From the NCBI GenBank assembly GCA_036346405.1, contig CM070566.1, positions 17,727,533-17,791,532 of the forward strand: 64,000 nucleotides of DNA, written 5' to 3'. A program made the position numbers and the translations under genes. Positions 47,957 to 59,427 of the stretch are shown one piece after another (position 1 is the stretch's first letter; each line of letters begins with the position of its first letter). The stretch is from Phyllostachys edulis. Its lineage: Eukaryota; Streptophyta; Magnoliopsida; Poales; Poaceae. The notes beneath the pieces were generated by a model. It was not told the DNA's origin. It made no database searches and saw only the letters and a list, made by a program, of their open reading frames with translations.

Positions 47957-48389
47957 CTTGGTGGTTCCGGTATTTCCCATATTGGCCCGATTTTTATAAG
48001 GTTTTGAAATTTAATTTTAAATTTTAAATTCATATCTTTGTACATTTTTTACGGGTTACGTTGTAACCGGTGAGAAACTAGAACCAGCCGTGGTACGGTA
48101 CGGTTTTTGGGCCAGTTCTGGTTTCACAAATCCTATTATGCACACTAGCCAAATAATCACATTTAACTTTGATGATCAAATTACTGTTTCACCACTTTCC
48201 AGATTATTTTAAAACATACATTTTTTACATGAATTTAAAAAATACATGCTCTAATTTGAAATGGTATCGTTGTGTGATTAGAAATGACAGCTGAAGCTAG
48301 TAAACATCATGTCCTGGAGATTACGGAACGGTCAGTCGGATGTGACGTAGGTAATTCATCTGTAGAGCAGGTATGATCACTGGTGGCAC
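47957..48389. other. Intergenic DNA upstream of the kinase gene
   Basis: AT-rich with words such as gtaaccggtgagaaac and ccgtggtacggtacgg, resembling the accggtcgtaaccggctgg DNA at about 34780, left of the LTR cluster. The two stretches may be halves of one small transposon split by the retroelements, but I could not prove this. The 3' end should hold the kinase promoter. Confidence 0.35.
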
Positions 48390-48397
48390 CTATATAT
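48390..48397 (+). promoter_or_regulatory. Possible TATA box of the kinase gene
   Basis: The sequence cacctatatatgctc is TATA-like. It overlaps the first in-frame ATG (48396). If it is the promoter TATA, translation would more likely start at the next in-frame Met, 48447 or 48474. Confidence 0.3.
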
Positions 48398-51300
48398 GCT
48401 CCCCCAAACTTCATTTCAACTGAGAGAGCGTATCTCCGTTCATTTTATGCCGCAAATAAGTGCACCCTCTAATTTGATGGCTTACATGCAGTTGATGGTT
48501 CATTCTAAAGCACCATTCCCACCATTAGTTGACGGGTCAAAAGCGCCACAGACGTCAACACCGCCACCGATTATGGTACCGGAAGGAAATTCTCTCTCGA
48601 GGATCTCCCTCGCTGCCGCTGGATTCACCAGGGGGGTGTGGATGGACGGTGGGCGAGGAGGGGCCTCCCCCACTGGATTTTTTTCCGAGGGATCTGGGGG
48701 CACAGGCCGTAAGGTGAGTTCCCTCAAACAAGCCGTGAAACCTTAATGATTTTCGAAGTAATACTTATGCCGGAAAATATTTGGAGCTGAATTAGGTAAA
48801 AAAAAGTTTAGAGCTCGATCATAAGTAAGTTTGAAAAAATCTCATTTGCAACAGATGTGCATGAATCTTTTAATTACACTACACAAAAATCTCATTTGGA
48901 AAGGACGAGTATGGATCTTTTATCAATTTTTTACATACTTATTGGAGGCTCTCCTATAATCTCTCACATTAATAGTAGAAGAGAAAAATGGCTAGAAATT
49001 AAGAGAATAGTAGGAGAAATATATAAAGCTACAGAACCCCACATTGATACATAAAAAACGAAAACATCTTTTTTTTAGATAATAGAAGAGAAAGCCTCTC
49101 CCGACCTCTGCATCATTGATGTACACAGCCTAATTTATTAAAAAGATAAAACACCATAGTATCCAAACTGTTAAAAAGGCATGAAGCCTTACAAGCAAAT
49201 AATGACTGAAATTTAAACTCAATCATTACAAATCCTGTGACTAAAACGCTACCCATGAGCACTTAAAATTTGCTTCGCCACAACCTCCAAACGGTCGCTT
49301 CCAGCCAGCATAGACTCCTTCTGGAATGGTTTCTGCAGATTTCCTCATTGTCGACAACGAGTGATGATGACGCATCCAGCACTAATACGGAGGCTATGTT
49401 CATCATCTCGCCGAACGGCAAGTTCAAGCGAAAGATTAAGTCATGGGTGCGTGGTGTTCTTCTGGGATGCGGCTCATTTGGGATGGTGTACGAGGGGATC
49501 AGTGAGTAAGTACCAATGCTTTAGTTGGCGTTTGATTGTTTTCCCATGTCTTTTTCATTGTTACTTGTCACAGATGTACCACAGCCACCTGTCTAATTTA
49601 GGCATACCTTAAAAATTGACCTGTTATATGGCCTTAGCTTACTGTTATTTTGATTAAAGATAAGCTTAACTAGTCCAAAGAGCTCCTACGTTAGCCGATG
49701 GGCACATCTGCATCGTTATCACCTAGAATTTAGAAGTGCATGACATCATATCATGAAATTCTACAAGTATAAGCCAAACATCTCTCTGGAAAAATGTGTG
49801 TGTTGGTTCGTTTGGGGGGTGGGGGATAGAATATGAAACTAGAAATAATATTTATGTCTTATGAACAGCATAGTTCAAATTGTTGAAAAGGAGTAATGCA
49901 GCTGTGGTTAACAACCTATCATTTTGTGATCCCTTTAAGTGCAAAGCCCTAGCAAAGTGCAGGGTAACATATCATACCAAACGGTGTGTTGCACTTCAAA
50001 ACTCACCTTAGTGATCTAGACGCCCAGAATAGTTCTCATGTTATTTTATTTGCTAGAACTGAAGGAAATTGCTTATTTGACTTGATTTTTGGAGTCATAT
50101 AACAGTGCCATACTTTTGTGCACGCTGTGACCATGATAATTGATAAGTCCAAAAGCTCACGGTAACCTGAGAATGCTTTATCTAGTCACTGTTTGGCTGA
50201 TCTAGTGAAAATCAAGATGGGCCTTCAGGGAATCAGGTTGAGTTTGGGAAAAAAATTTACATGTGGTACATATACAAAAAGAAAAGGGAGATACTATTTT
50301 TGACCTTTAGTTACTGAGTTTGATTGATATTGAACCACGGTTGCCATGGTGTACTTGGCGACCACGGCGCCTAAGAGGTGCCATGACTCCATGGTGTCCG
50401 GGCGGGCGCCATGCATGGTTGTCACGGCGAGCTTGGCGACCACGGCGCCTAGTCGTCGAGGCGGGCTAAGACGGTTCACTTGGTTAGCATTTGACTACTT
50501 GACTAAAACAATACCAGTGAACAGTCTAGCACACATCAGTACAAAACTACAAGTAGCAACTACAAGTCTACACTCTAGTGAGCAGTCTAGCACACATCAG
50601 TACAAAACTACCAGTAGCAACTACAAGTCTACACTCTACAACTAGCTACACTAGCAATGAATGAAGCACAGTAGAGTAGCACACATGAGTACTTCACTAC
50701 TTCAGATGTGTCCCAAATCCTAACCAACGGACACTATGTCCTGACCAACTCCTAAACAACCCTGTTACTCATCTCCCTGGATTCATTCGTGAGCTACTTC
50801 AGACTTGACCAGCAAGACTAGTAGCAGCTAGCAAAGACATCAAGAGTAAAGGGAAGCAGAGGGAACACCGGAAGCAGAGGAGCGAGGAGGCGGCGTGGTA
50901 GAGTAGAAAGACATCAATAGCGAGGGAAGGCCGGAAGCAGAGGGAGGAGGCGGGCGTGGGAGTCAGGAGGTAGAGAGGAGGAGGCGCGACGAGCAGGGAA
51001 GGAGGAGGCAAGGCAGAGAGCGCAGGAGGGAAGCGGAGGAGGAGGAGTGGAGGTCGGAAGGGCGTACCTGGCGGCTAGCGAGGTGAGGCCGAGGGGCGGC
51101 GACGGCTAGGGTTCGGGCGTTCGGCGCTTTGCCTCGGGCCTTCGGGTGTTCCCAGTCGAGCGAGGTTCTGCGCCAGGTATACCCGAGAGCTCTTCTCTGT
51201 CTCCCCCTTATTTCTCTTTGGACGCAACAAGTCGCTCGCCCAGCGCCTCGCCTTAGACGCCTCGTCGACGCCATGGCGACCTGGGCGGCCGCCTAGACGG

Positions 51301-54300
51301 CCAAGGCGAGGCGCTCCTCCGCGGCGTCCCTTCTGCGGCGCCTGGACGCCAAGGCGATGACTTGACAACCATGGCGCCATGACTCCATGGTGTCCGGGCG
51401 GGCGCCATGACGTCGTCAAGGCGAGATACGGTGAGCAAAGAAGAACGAAGGATGAGCAATAGGCAGTAGCACATCGGGAGCAAGTCGGGAGAGGAACAAA
51501 GAAAAAGAAGTAGAAGGAAGAGGAAGACAAATCGGGAGCAAGAGGTAGACAAATCGAGAGCTAGAAGAAGAACTCAAGAAAAACAAGAAGGAGAGGACAA
51601 ATCGGGAGTTTGGGACTTCGGGAGAACTCAAGAAAAACAAACAAAGAGTAGAGGGAGTGGAGGGAGTACCTGGCATCGGAGGGAGGGCAAATCGCCGGCG
51701 GCCGGCGCAGTGAGGGGTGGCGACGGCTAGATGGCCAAGACGTGGCGAGCCTCCTTGGCGTCCCCTCCGCACCGCCAGGACGCCAAGGCGACACCGTGAC
51801 AACCATGTATCGAAATTGTTTGCCATAATGCCATCAATAACGTGCTACAGGCAACATGATGATAACATGTCCTGAAAAGAACCTTGGTAGTTGCAAGTTG
51901 CAACCTTGTGAAGCTGTGACTATCCATATACAGTGAGCACTTCTCTTTTAGTGGAAACTAGTTAAGTGCTCATGCGTTGCTACGAAACATCTCATGAATG
52001 TAATCGTTTATCAATTAAAGTAGATACAATAGATCAAAGCAAATTCTGAGTGTGTTGCCATAGAAAAGAGAATCAACACATTTGAAAGCAGACAACAGTG
52101 TATGGACTTTTAGAGATTCAGCACGGGGAAATGCAATCAAAACTTGTCAACTTTGTTGAACAGGAGTAACCAAGCTCCTCAGGATGACCCAAATTTCCAC
52201 CCAAAGGGGCAACCATTCACCACTAACCAAACACAAGTAAAAGAAGACATAACGACTCGTCAATCGGTCATTACCACATAAACACAAAAAGGAATGAAAT
52301 CTAAGCCGATGTTTGCAATGCAGTCTCGCTTACTTGTGAAGCCAGCGCCCAGTGCCCAGAAGCGGTTCTCCGAGGCCCCACACCGTCCTGTGAATAGCGG
52401 AGCCAAAAAGGGTCATGAGCACTAAGCAGCCATGGATCCATCGTGGAGTGTCGCACCGCCACCCGTATTTTTCCTGCTCCTTCGATCAGTCGCCGCCGTT
52501 GCCATAGCCGTGGAACGTTGAGCCCTATTGGGCTCTGGTTGAGCCACCACCATGGTTGATGTACCACCTTGAACCATCACTGGGCTTCCTCGAGGTGGCG
52601 TCGCCATCGAGCCCTTGTAGCCAGGGCTAATGAAGCTACCGCACCCACACCTCAGATAGGAGTAGCCACGCCGTAGCGCCCGCACCGGGATGCAGGTGGG
52701 TGTAGTCGGGGCAGGAGGGGGATGGAGCGAGCACCGGAAGGGTGTCGCATCAGACGGATGCACAGAGGTAGAGTCGGAGGAGGAATGCAAAGGGGCGAAG
52801 AGATCAAACCCACGATGTTTTTAATTCTGCATGCATCTCTATGCAGCAGCAGCGCTAGTTAAAACATCAGAGAAGGAGAACTTACGATCTCATCCTCGGT
52901 GGATATGCTAAGCTTGATGCTCTTGAAAGCACCTCCAGCCACCAGTCTTGCCGATTGGTCCTCCTCCATCTCTCTGCAACAAACGAAGGTAGAAAGCAGT
53001 GTCATAGATACTTTGAAAAGTATAAGAAAAGAAGAAGAAGCAAGAACAACAAGAAGCTAGGACCAACCTTAGGTTCAAATTACTCAGCATCAAATAGCAA
53101 AATGAAAATATGAAACAAATTAAACAACGCCCAAAAAGACTCATCAGTATGACAATCATTTGATATGGAAAAAACTTGCTAGAAATTGTACTAATTAGTC
53201 TTTAGGTGTAAACTACCATGTAAAAGCATGATCTGTAAATAAGGAACACCTAACTTGCTAATGTACTGAGAGCGCAATAAACGAAAAAAGGAAATCCTCC
53301 TTGACATTCCGAGAAGCACAGACGGCAAACTCCTGGCTGAGGAAAATCTTCACACTGTCCTTGGCCTTGACGACGTCCTTGGCCTTGACGACGTTGCTGC
53401 CGTCAGGGTCCTCGAGGCTTGGTATTGACGTTGGTAGCAGGTCCCTCTTGCACAATTATTAAAACAAAGTAAAATGATAACATGTTTCCAGGCTAAAATG
53501 CATTGCTATAATTTTTAAAAGTGAAAACGCTCTACACTTGGACAAAGATTAGTTAAGATGGCCTAGAAATTATATTCCAATTCAAGATAATGCACCCAAT
53601 TTCTTTGACATATCTAATTGCAAAAGAAAACAACAAAAATGCTTGTGCCTGCAAAGATGATCTTTAGCAAAGGCACTTTTAAATATCTAGAGGGTGAAAC
53701 TCGCTCAAGGTAAATATACCTTGACCGGTTTCTTGAACCTTAATCTTTCCCCATGAAATGCTCCATCAAGCTATGCTCCGTAATCACTACCATCAAACTC
53801 TTGAGTCAGTGTTGATATAGGTCGCATAATCTGCACAATTGCAAAACATATTGGCATTGCATAATCGCACCATTGCACTTCTAGCAAAGACCTCTCACGG
53901 TGAGGTGACATGGGTGGCATCGAGGGCAATAAAATATCATTCGATGGCATAAAAAGAAGAAACATTTTTTCGGTGGCATATCAGGGAAACTGGTATCTTT
54001 GCATGGCAAATAAGGAATTTTCTCTAAATTTAACAGATGAGCATAACTTGCTACATCTTTATATGCTGAAGCTACAAATTATGTCTAAGCAATGTAAACA
54101 GAGAGTTAGCTGGTGTTACTACTTACTATTAAAGTTTAGGATTTGGAACTTTATGTGTTTTAGTAAAAGGGAAAATCATCTTCAATTTGTAGATGTTGTG
54201 AATGAAAGAAGCAAAAATTAAATGAGTAAATCCCTAAATTGTGATTTGCCCAAGATATTTCAATCCAAGTTGCAGAAAACCCCATATTTAGCAAATATTT

Positions 54301-57300
54301 GAACTTAAACCCATGTTTCTGCAACTCAGGTTGAAATACCTGGGTAAAACGCAGTTTCTATTTAGAATATCTATTTTCACTAAAATAATCACTTTATAAA
54401 GAGGCAACTTACTCTTCATCCAGGCTATGAACTGCAATGGTAGGATATAGTGGGCCTTTAGTATCTTTTGGAAAGGCTCCAACCAGAGATCCATTTTTCC
54501 TGCAAGAAGCTACATGTACTTAGATTACAGTGCATCATAATATTCAAAAAAAAAGTAAACAAGGTGAAGGGATTGAGGCGCAGAACAAGAAACAAGCATA
54601 TGGTACACTTCAAGCTGAGCATGAAAGAGAATGATATGCCAATAGTCCAATACCAAAAGGTCGTGGTGGCAAAAGCAAATCCAAAACTACCATTATTGTT
54701 CCAAATTCAAGATTCAACATCCAACAGCTGTAGTGCTGAAAATTCTTGAAAATTTAAAAGGTTTATAATGAAAGTACCAACTAAATATATTTATTCATCT
54801 TATGTCAAAGTTCAGCCCACAAGTCAGATGGCAACTTAAGAAATTCTATAAAAATACAACACCTCATAAAAGATTATGAATAAGCAATCAAACAAGCAAA
54901 CACTGTCAAATTGTCAAGAATTACCAAACATACATGAACACTGTCAATTTGTCAAGAATTACCAAACTTACATGAAGAAAAACTCTTGTGATAAATAGTT
55001 GATGCCAGCACCAATTGTGTCACCAGATGTGAATTTGGGACCAAAAGATTCACCTTTCCCAACACCCCAGTAAAGATAACCATCATCGCCATGATATCCA
55101 CAACTGTTAGACTCCCAGCTGGACAGAACAAAGAACAGACGGGATAATCGACTGGAAAATTTCATTGAATAGAAAGCACTAAAATACTTTAGAAGGTCAA
55201 ATTTCAAGTCAGCTCGAATGAACAGGAAAAAAGGTGGTCTTGCTATTTGCTAAAAAGTTGTAGCATCAGTGCATCACATAAAGTTAGGACCATGGCAAGC
55301 AACATTACCACAGACAGATTGCTAGGATATCCTACCAACAGGGTCAACAAAAATTAGAAATTTCGGTACATTCATACAAACTGAAAGCCCATGCCCTCTT
55401 TAGCATGAAATATCTAGCCTTTGCAACGAACAATCGAATGCGACCACTGAACTATGACATTTAGCTTTAGGATTGAGCAATTTGATATCTCCACAAATCA
55501 TCTTAGATAGGTTATGCAATTACCCAACACTACCGCAAACTATGACATTTTCTAACAAATGAGGATATACATACCCCAAGTTTTGCATTGCTAATGGCCA
55601 ACAAAACACTAATTCGAGCCTAGCGGGGACCAAGCAGCAGCAAGAGAAGGGGCCTCACCCGGGTTGGCGCCGCATCTTGAAGCTCTCGGTGGTGAACCCG
55701 ATGGAGGTATGCCCCTTGTGCTCGGCGTTCCTGATGGTCATCTCGAAGTAGTAGACGACGCGGCGCGTGGGGGCGGGGTGGTTGGCCTGCACGACCCCGA
55801 CGTCGTGGCCGTGGTGGTTAATGCCCAGGTACCTGAAGGACATCTTGTCGGTGGAGACGACGGCGAAGAGGCCCAAGCTGTTGTTGGTGTTGAGCTCGGA
55901 CTCCGCGGGCACCCCGTCCTCCTCCGTGAGGAACCGCAGCGCGGCCGTGATGGTCTCCACGGGCACGAGCAGCAGCTCCGGGCACATCCCCGCCGCCAGT
56001 CGGAGGTCCGCGGGTGGCACGCCTGCCGCGAGCAGGACCGCCGCGGCGTCCGCAGTCACAGGTGGCGATGGCAGCACGGGCTTCGGGACCGGCGCAGGTG
56101 CCGACACCGTGGCGGGCGGGAAGCCCGGGACGGCGAGGCTGGTCGACCTAGTGCGCAGCGCGACGGCGACGACGCGGAGGTGAGGGGCGAGGCAGGCGAG
56201 GGAGACGGTTTGGCGTGGTGTGGGGGTTTGGGAGTTGGGACTTGGGACGATTTCCCTGAGTCAAGAGATCGTGGCCGTGGGAGTAGTTGTCGTGAGACGC
56301 AGTTGTTTTGCTGTTGTACTGTACAAAGTCATCTGGGCTGTCTATTCTCTGCTTCTTGATCGAACGGACACGAACGATAGTGGGAGGACGGACGACGGTA
56401 AACTTCTTCTTTTAAGTAGTAGAGATATTGTAGGAACTTAATGGCTGATTCATTTTGGAGGATTCTTAGGAGTAGTATAGAGCATATCTTTCACCTGGTT
56501 ATAGGAGAAGTTTAATCTAGCCACTTAGCATAGTGTAAAGTATTGACTATTAAGTATATTCTTCTTTTTGTTGTATTACCTGAAAAGCATGTAATGTATT
56601 TCAATGCATTCTGTTGTTGAATATCTCTACAGCGAGGGTGTATTTTTTGCTGTGAAGGAAGTATCTTTGCTTGACCAAGGAAGCAACGCACAACAATCTA
56701 TCCTTGCACTTGAACAGGTTATAGCTACTGTTCTTGATTTGTTACCATTTAATTAATCTTGGATATCAATGCTGTCTATATCACATCATCACATGCTTTG
56801 ACATCTTCTAAAGCTATGTTTTTCAGTTTTTCATTGCTTACTTATGCACAGCTCTAATTTTAAGCTGTTTGGTTCTTAGGAAATTGCTCTCCTAAGTCAG
56901 TTTGAACATGAAAACATAGTCCAGTATTATGGAACTGACAAGGTACTCCACAGTTCTTTTGATGTTGCTTGGTTATGCATTTCAATTCTAGAAATGATTT
57001 GATTGAAGTAATCATTGTGTCATGTACCAAATCGATTTATTTGTATATGTTAGTAATGATGTTCATTTCTTATGTAATATGTTCAACACTTCAATGCAGG
57101 AAGAGTCTAAAATCTACATTTTTATTGAGCTTGTTACACAAGGTTCTCTTGCTTCCCTCTATCAAAAGTATAAACTACGAGACTCACACGTCTCTGCATA
57201 CACAAGGCAGATTCTTAATGGATTGGTTTATCTCCATGAGCGAAATGTGGTCCACAGGTATAAAGCTGCTCTTCTAAGTTTTGTTGAAAGTATTCAATGC

Positions 57301-59427
57301 TTACGATGCTGCAGCCATAATAACATATTGTTCTTTGAACCTCCTTTCCAATAAAGAATAATGTGGAGCATGGAAGTTGAGCTTTTGTGCCTATTTGTCA
57401 TGCATTTCTAATGTGAATAGCACATATGAGGGAACAAATCTGCTTTCCTGAAGTCAGTATGTACTTCTGGAACAAACCACCAACTGCTCCACCTTCTTAA
57501 GAAAATGGCATGCGCCGTAGAGTCCTGGAGGTTACATAGGTCCTCTTGACTCATAAGCAAATTCTCTTTGTATCTAGGACCTTATCCTTCCTTTTTGTGT
57601 GTTTTTTTGTGGCATGCGAGGGTGAGCTGTGGAGTTGGTTCGAACTTCTTATTTAAAATATTTTTTTAATGGTATTACTTGGTTTATGAGTATGTTCAGT
57701 GCTGTAGTTTGGGATTGTGAACCCTAAAAGAGACCAGCAAACAGAGTCTGAGATGAAGTACAACCTTTATGAAAAACAAGTATCATACGCAAGCCAGCAT
57801 CTATAGACTAGTCCTGTTGGAAGGAGCACCTAATTAATTCACCATCAGCATTTTGGGTAGTCCACTCCACAGCAAGTACAAACTTAAATTTTTGATTCAA
57901 CCTGGAAAAAAGGCTCCTTTTCTGGATCGTTCAAATACAGGGACTAACTGTGCAAGATAACTTGGTACAATAATTTTTCAAAATTGTAAATGAGATTGCA
58001 CGTTATAATTATTGATGTCTGTTCATCCTTATTTTGCTTGCGATACGATCATTTGATGCTTCCGTTTATACAATAGTTTTGATTAATTGAACAATTGCTT
58101 CATGTTCAGAGATATCAAATGCGCCAATATATTGGTTCATGCAAATGGATCAGTAAAACTTGCAGATTTTGGACTGGCAAAGGAGGTTAGCCTTTTTTCT
58201 TCCACAAAGTTATTGTGCTTTGACAAGGACAAAATGTCTTATGGTAATATTTTTCTTCTTGTACAATTTCAGATGTCAAAAATTAATATGCTGAGATCAT
58301 GCAAAGGAAGTGTTTATTGGATGGCACCTGAGGTAAAATTTACAATTTAACCCATGTTACCTACTTTTATCCATCATCCTTGCCAGACAGACTATTCAAT
58401 TCTGATGTTATGTAGCAACATTTGAGTGATATTTGCGTGATATGTCTTAACCAGAAAATCGCCCCCAGGTTCTAAATACACCTTCTCCTTTTCAGGTTGT
58501 TAATCCTAAAAAAACTTATGGGCCTCCAGCTGATATATGGAGTTTGGGCTGCACTGTTTTGGAAATGCTAACCCGTCAAATACCATATCCTAATGTGGAG
58601 TGGGTACGTCATAATTCGACTTGGCAGTTTATAGTTGTGTGAATTTGATTTGTCCCCAAAATTTTCCAAATACACTGCGCTATTAGCTCTCTTTTATATG
58701 TTAGGCCTTGTTTGATGTATAGGATATTAAACTTTGGGATGGGAAGAATTTTGAAATTAAGATGCAGAAAAATACCTATTCTCTATTGGACTTTGCAATA
58801 AAGAAGCAGTACGATGTTAGCAGATTATTCTCGTTTTCCTTTAGATTAATTGATTTTGGGATTCAGGAGCTGCTCATGCACTTCCTGTTGCAGAACAAGG
58901 GAAAACCATCATTTATTTTCTTCCAACCTGTTGTATATATCAGATATAGCTCTGGTAAATTGTAATTGGTACATATAAACTTGTGGCTGCAAAGTTTTGT
59001 GAAATAAATAAATCGGACCTGCTGCTGGTTCATCCATTGTCTGTCTTTTTCTTTTTTCTATATTATTTTGGTGGGAATTGCGCATGATTAGTGTGTGAGG
59101 TCATTTTGCTATAAGATGTACTTCTCTTCAAATAATGCTCTGTAACTCATTTGAATTGTATCCTACCTGGACCCAATATTGATCTCCAGCTCTCCGCTAA
59201 TATTGCTTTGCTACTTGTAGACAAATGCTCTCTTTATGATTGGAAGAGGAGAGCAACCTCCTATTCCCAGCTACTTGTCAAAAGAAGCTCGAGATTTCAT
59301 TGGCCAGTGTGTAAGAGTTGTCCCAGAGGAACGGCGTTCTGCATCACAACTTTTGGCGCACCCATTTGTTAACAGGCCACTTCGAGATTCTTTCGAATCT
59401 TCATCTCCTCCTGCCATCAGTTTGTAG
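48396..59427 (+). CDS. MAPKKK (MEKK1-like) protein kinase, nine proposed exons
   Basis: Proposed exons: 48396-48713, 49339-49505, 56633-56717, 56880-56942, 57100-57257, 58110-58185, 58273-58332, 58496-58603, 59221-59427. All junctions are GT-AG and phases agree, giving about 413 residues. The kinase domain is complete: glycine loop LGCGSFGMVYEG, lysine in FFAVKEVSLLDQGS, helix C EIALLSQFEHENIVQYYG, catalytic HERNVVHRDIKCANIL, LADFGLAKE, SCKGSVYWMAPEVV, ADIWSLGCTVLEMLTRQIP, and a Ser/Pro tail. It matches plant MEKK1-type kinases, which phosphorylate MAP kinase kinases in stress signalling. The N-terminal region, about 140 residues, is much shorter than is usual for the family, and exon 1 is the least certain. 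Intron 2 is 7127 bp and packed with transposons. Truncated paralogue or working gene: undecided. Confidence 0.88.
49068..49300 (-). mobile_element. Possible 3' end of a non-LTR retrotransposon
   Basis: Plus-strand ttttttttagataatagaag followed by cctctgcatcattgatgtac resembles, in reverse complement, the 3' end and A-tail of rice-type LINE/SINE sequences (gcagagg...aaaaaaa). It lies in kinase intron 1, just before the proposed acceptor at 49338. The 5' end is not defined. The family match is from memory. Confidence 0.4.
50334..51809. mobile_element. Non-autonomous TIR element in kinase intron 2
   Basis: The left end ccacggttgccatggtgtac and the right end (reverse complement catggttgtcacggtgtcgc) are inverted repeats leading into ttggcg-rich DNA. 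Internal copies of the same end occur at about 50414 (plus) and 51375 (minus), so the element contains nested or duplicated termini. Flanks TATTGAAC and TATCGAAA could be a worn 8-bp target duplication. The interior is GC-rich and gives long open frames without known domains. I see no transposase. Confidence 0.55.
50519..50640. repeat. 61-bp tandem duplication
   Basis: The unit cagtctagcacacatcagta...aactacaagtctacactcta occurs twice in direct succession, with only two or three differences, inside the TIR element. Confidence 0.85.
52422..52790 (-). other. Unrecognised open frame in the Helitron
   Basis: A 122-codon Pro/Thr/Arg-rich frame between the Pol V-like exon and the Helitron 3' end. 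There is no domain that I recognise, and no splice signal ties it to the neighbouring pieces. It could be captured intron or untranslated DNA. Confidence 0.2.
52886..52973 (-). pseudogene. Captured exon resembling the start of the Pol V largest subunit
   Basis: An 88-nt minus-strand exon with acceptor GTTGCAG and donor GTAAGT. It contains an ATG and encodes MEEDQSARLVAGGAFK, then SIKLSISTEDEI. I recall the N terminus of grass NRPE1 (largest subunit of RNA polymerase V, in RNA-directed DNA methylation) as MEEDQSA...IKSIKLS.STEDEI. Only this exon is present; none of the catalytic polymerase regions is seen nearby. The match is from memory over 28 residues, so treat the name as probable. Confidence 0.5.
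53258..53441 (-). other. Exon-like piece in the Helitron, function unknown
   Basis: An open minus-strand frame, LLPTSIPSLEDPDGSNVV then KAKDVVKAKDSVKIFLSQEF, ending at a TAG. It contains a perfect 18-bp tandem duplication giving VVKAKDVVKAKD. I do not recognise the protein. It probably comes from another captured gene. Confidence 0.3.
53710..53829 (-). other. Exon-like piece in the Helitron with an internal stop
   Basis: Minus-strand sequence from an acceptor-like TTGTGCAG to a donor-like GTATAT. It reads IMRPISTLTQEFDGSDYGA, a TAG, then LDGAFHGERLRFKKPVK. The composition is protein-like, but the stop makes it a fragment. The source gene was not recognised. Confidence 0.35.
54413..56107 (-). 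pseudogene. RanBPM-like SPRY-domain gene fragment, exons 1-3, captured by the Helitron
   Basis: Three minus-strand exons join in frame: 55659-56107 or slightly beyond, 54972-55118 and 54413-54499. Exon 1 has a Pro/Ala-rich start, then TDKMSFRYLGINHHGHDVGV and GHTSIGFTTESFKMRRQPG. Exon 2 gives WESNSCGYHGDDGYLYWGVG and FTSGDTIGAGINYLSQEFFF. Exon 3 gives KNGSLVGAFPKDTKGPLYPT. This is most of the SPRY domain of plant RanBPM-like proteins, subunits of CTLH/GID-type ubiquitin-ligase assemblies. The LisH, CTLH and CRA regions are absent. All three junctions are GT-AG and no stop interrupts them. No ATG is visible in frame within about 60 codons upstream of the conserved region; the first in-frame Met is internal (GMCPE). 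Confidence 0.85.
56426..56632 (+). other. End of kinase intron 2 after the Helitron
   Basis: AT-rich intron DNA between the Helitron 5' end and the exon 3 acceptor (CTCTACAG, 56625-56632). I see nothing else in it. Confidence 0.6.
57258..58109 (+). other. Kinase intron 5
   Basis: An 852-bp intron that splits the Arg codon of the HRD motif (CACAG / AGATATC). There is no gene inside. It may contain small repeats, but none was defined. Confidence 0.7.
58690..58975. mobile_element. Possible MITE in kinase intron 8
   Basis: The sequence starts ttaggccttgtttgatgtat, a common opening of grass MITEs, and is inserted between exons 8 and 9. I could not match an opposite end or a target duplication. 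Confidence 0.25.

Larger units (their letters stand above)
51958..56425 (-). mobile_element. Gene-carrying Helitron inside the kinase intron
   Basis: Minus-strand 5' end TCTCTACTACTTAAAAGAAG (ends at 56425) follows an A. The 3' end ...GAGCACTTAACTAG (at 51958) precedes a T, with a weakened hairpin TCGT...ATGA eight bases before CTAG. This is the Helitron pattern: TC start, CTAG end, insertion in an AT dinucleotide, no target duplication. The terminal words also match common rice Helitron ends (from memory). The 4468-bp body contains three SPRY exons, two unrecognised exon-like pieces and one Pol V-like exon, all on the Helitron's own strand. It encodes no Rep/helicase, so it is non-autonomous. 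It lies wholly in intron 2 of the kinase gene, in antisense orientation. Confidence 0.8.
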
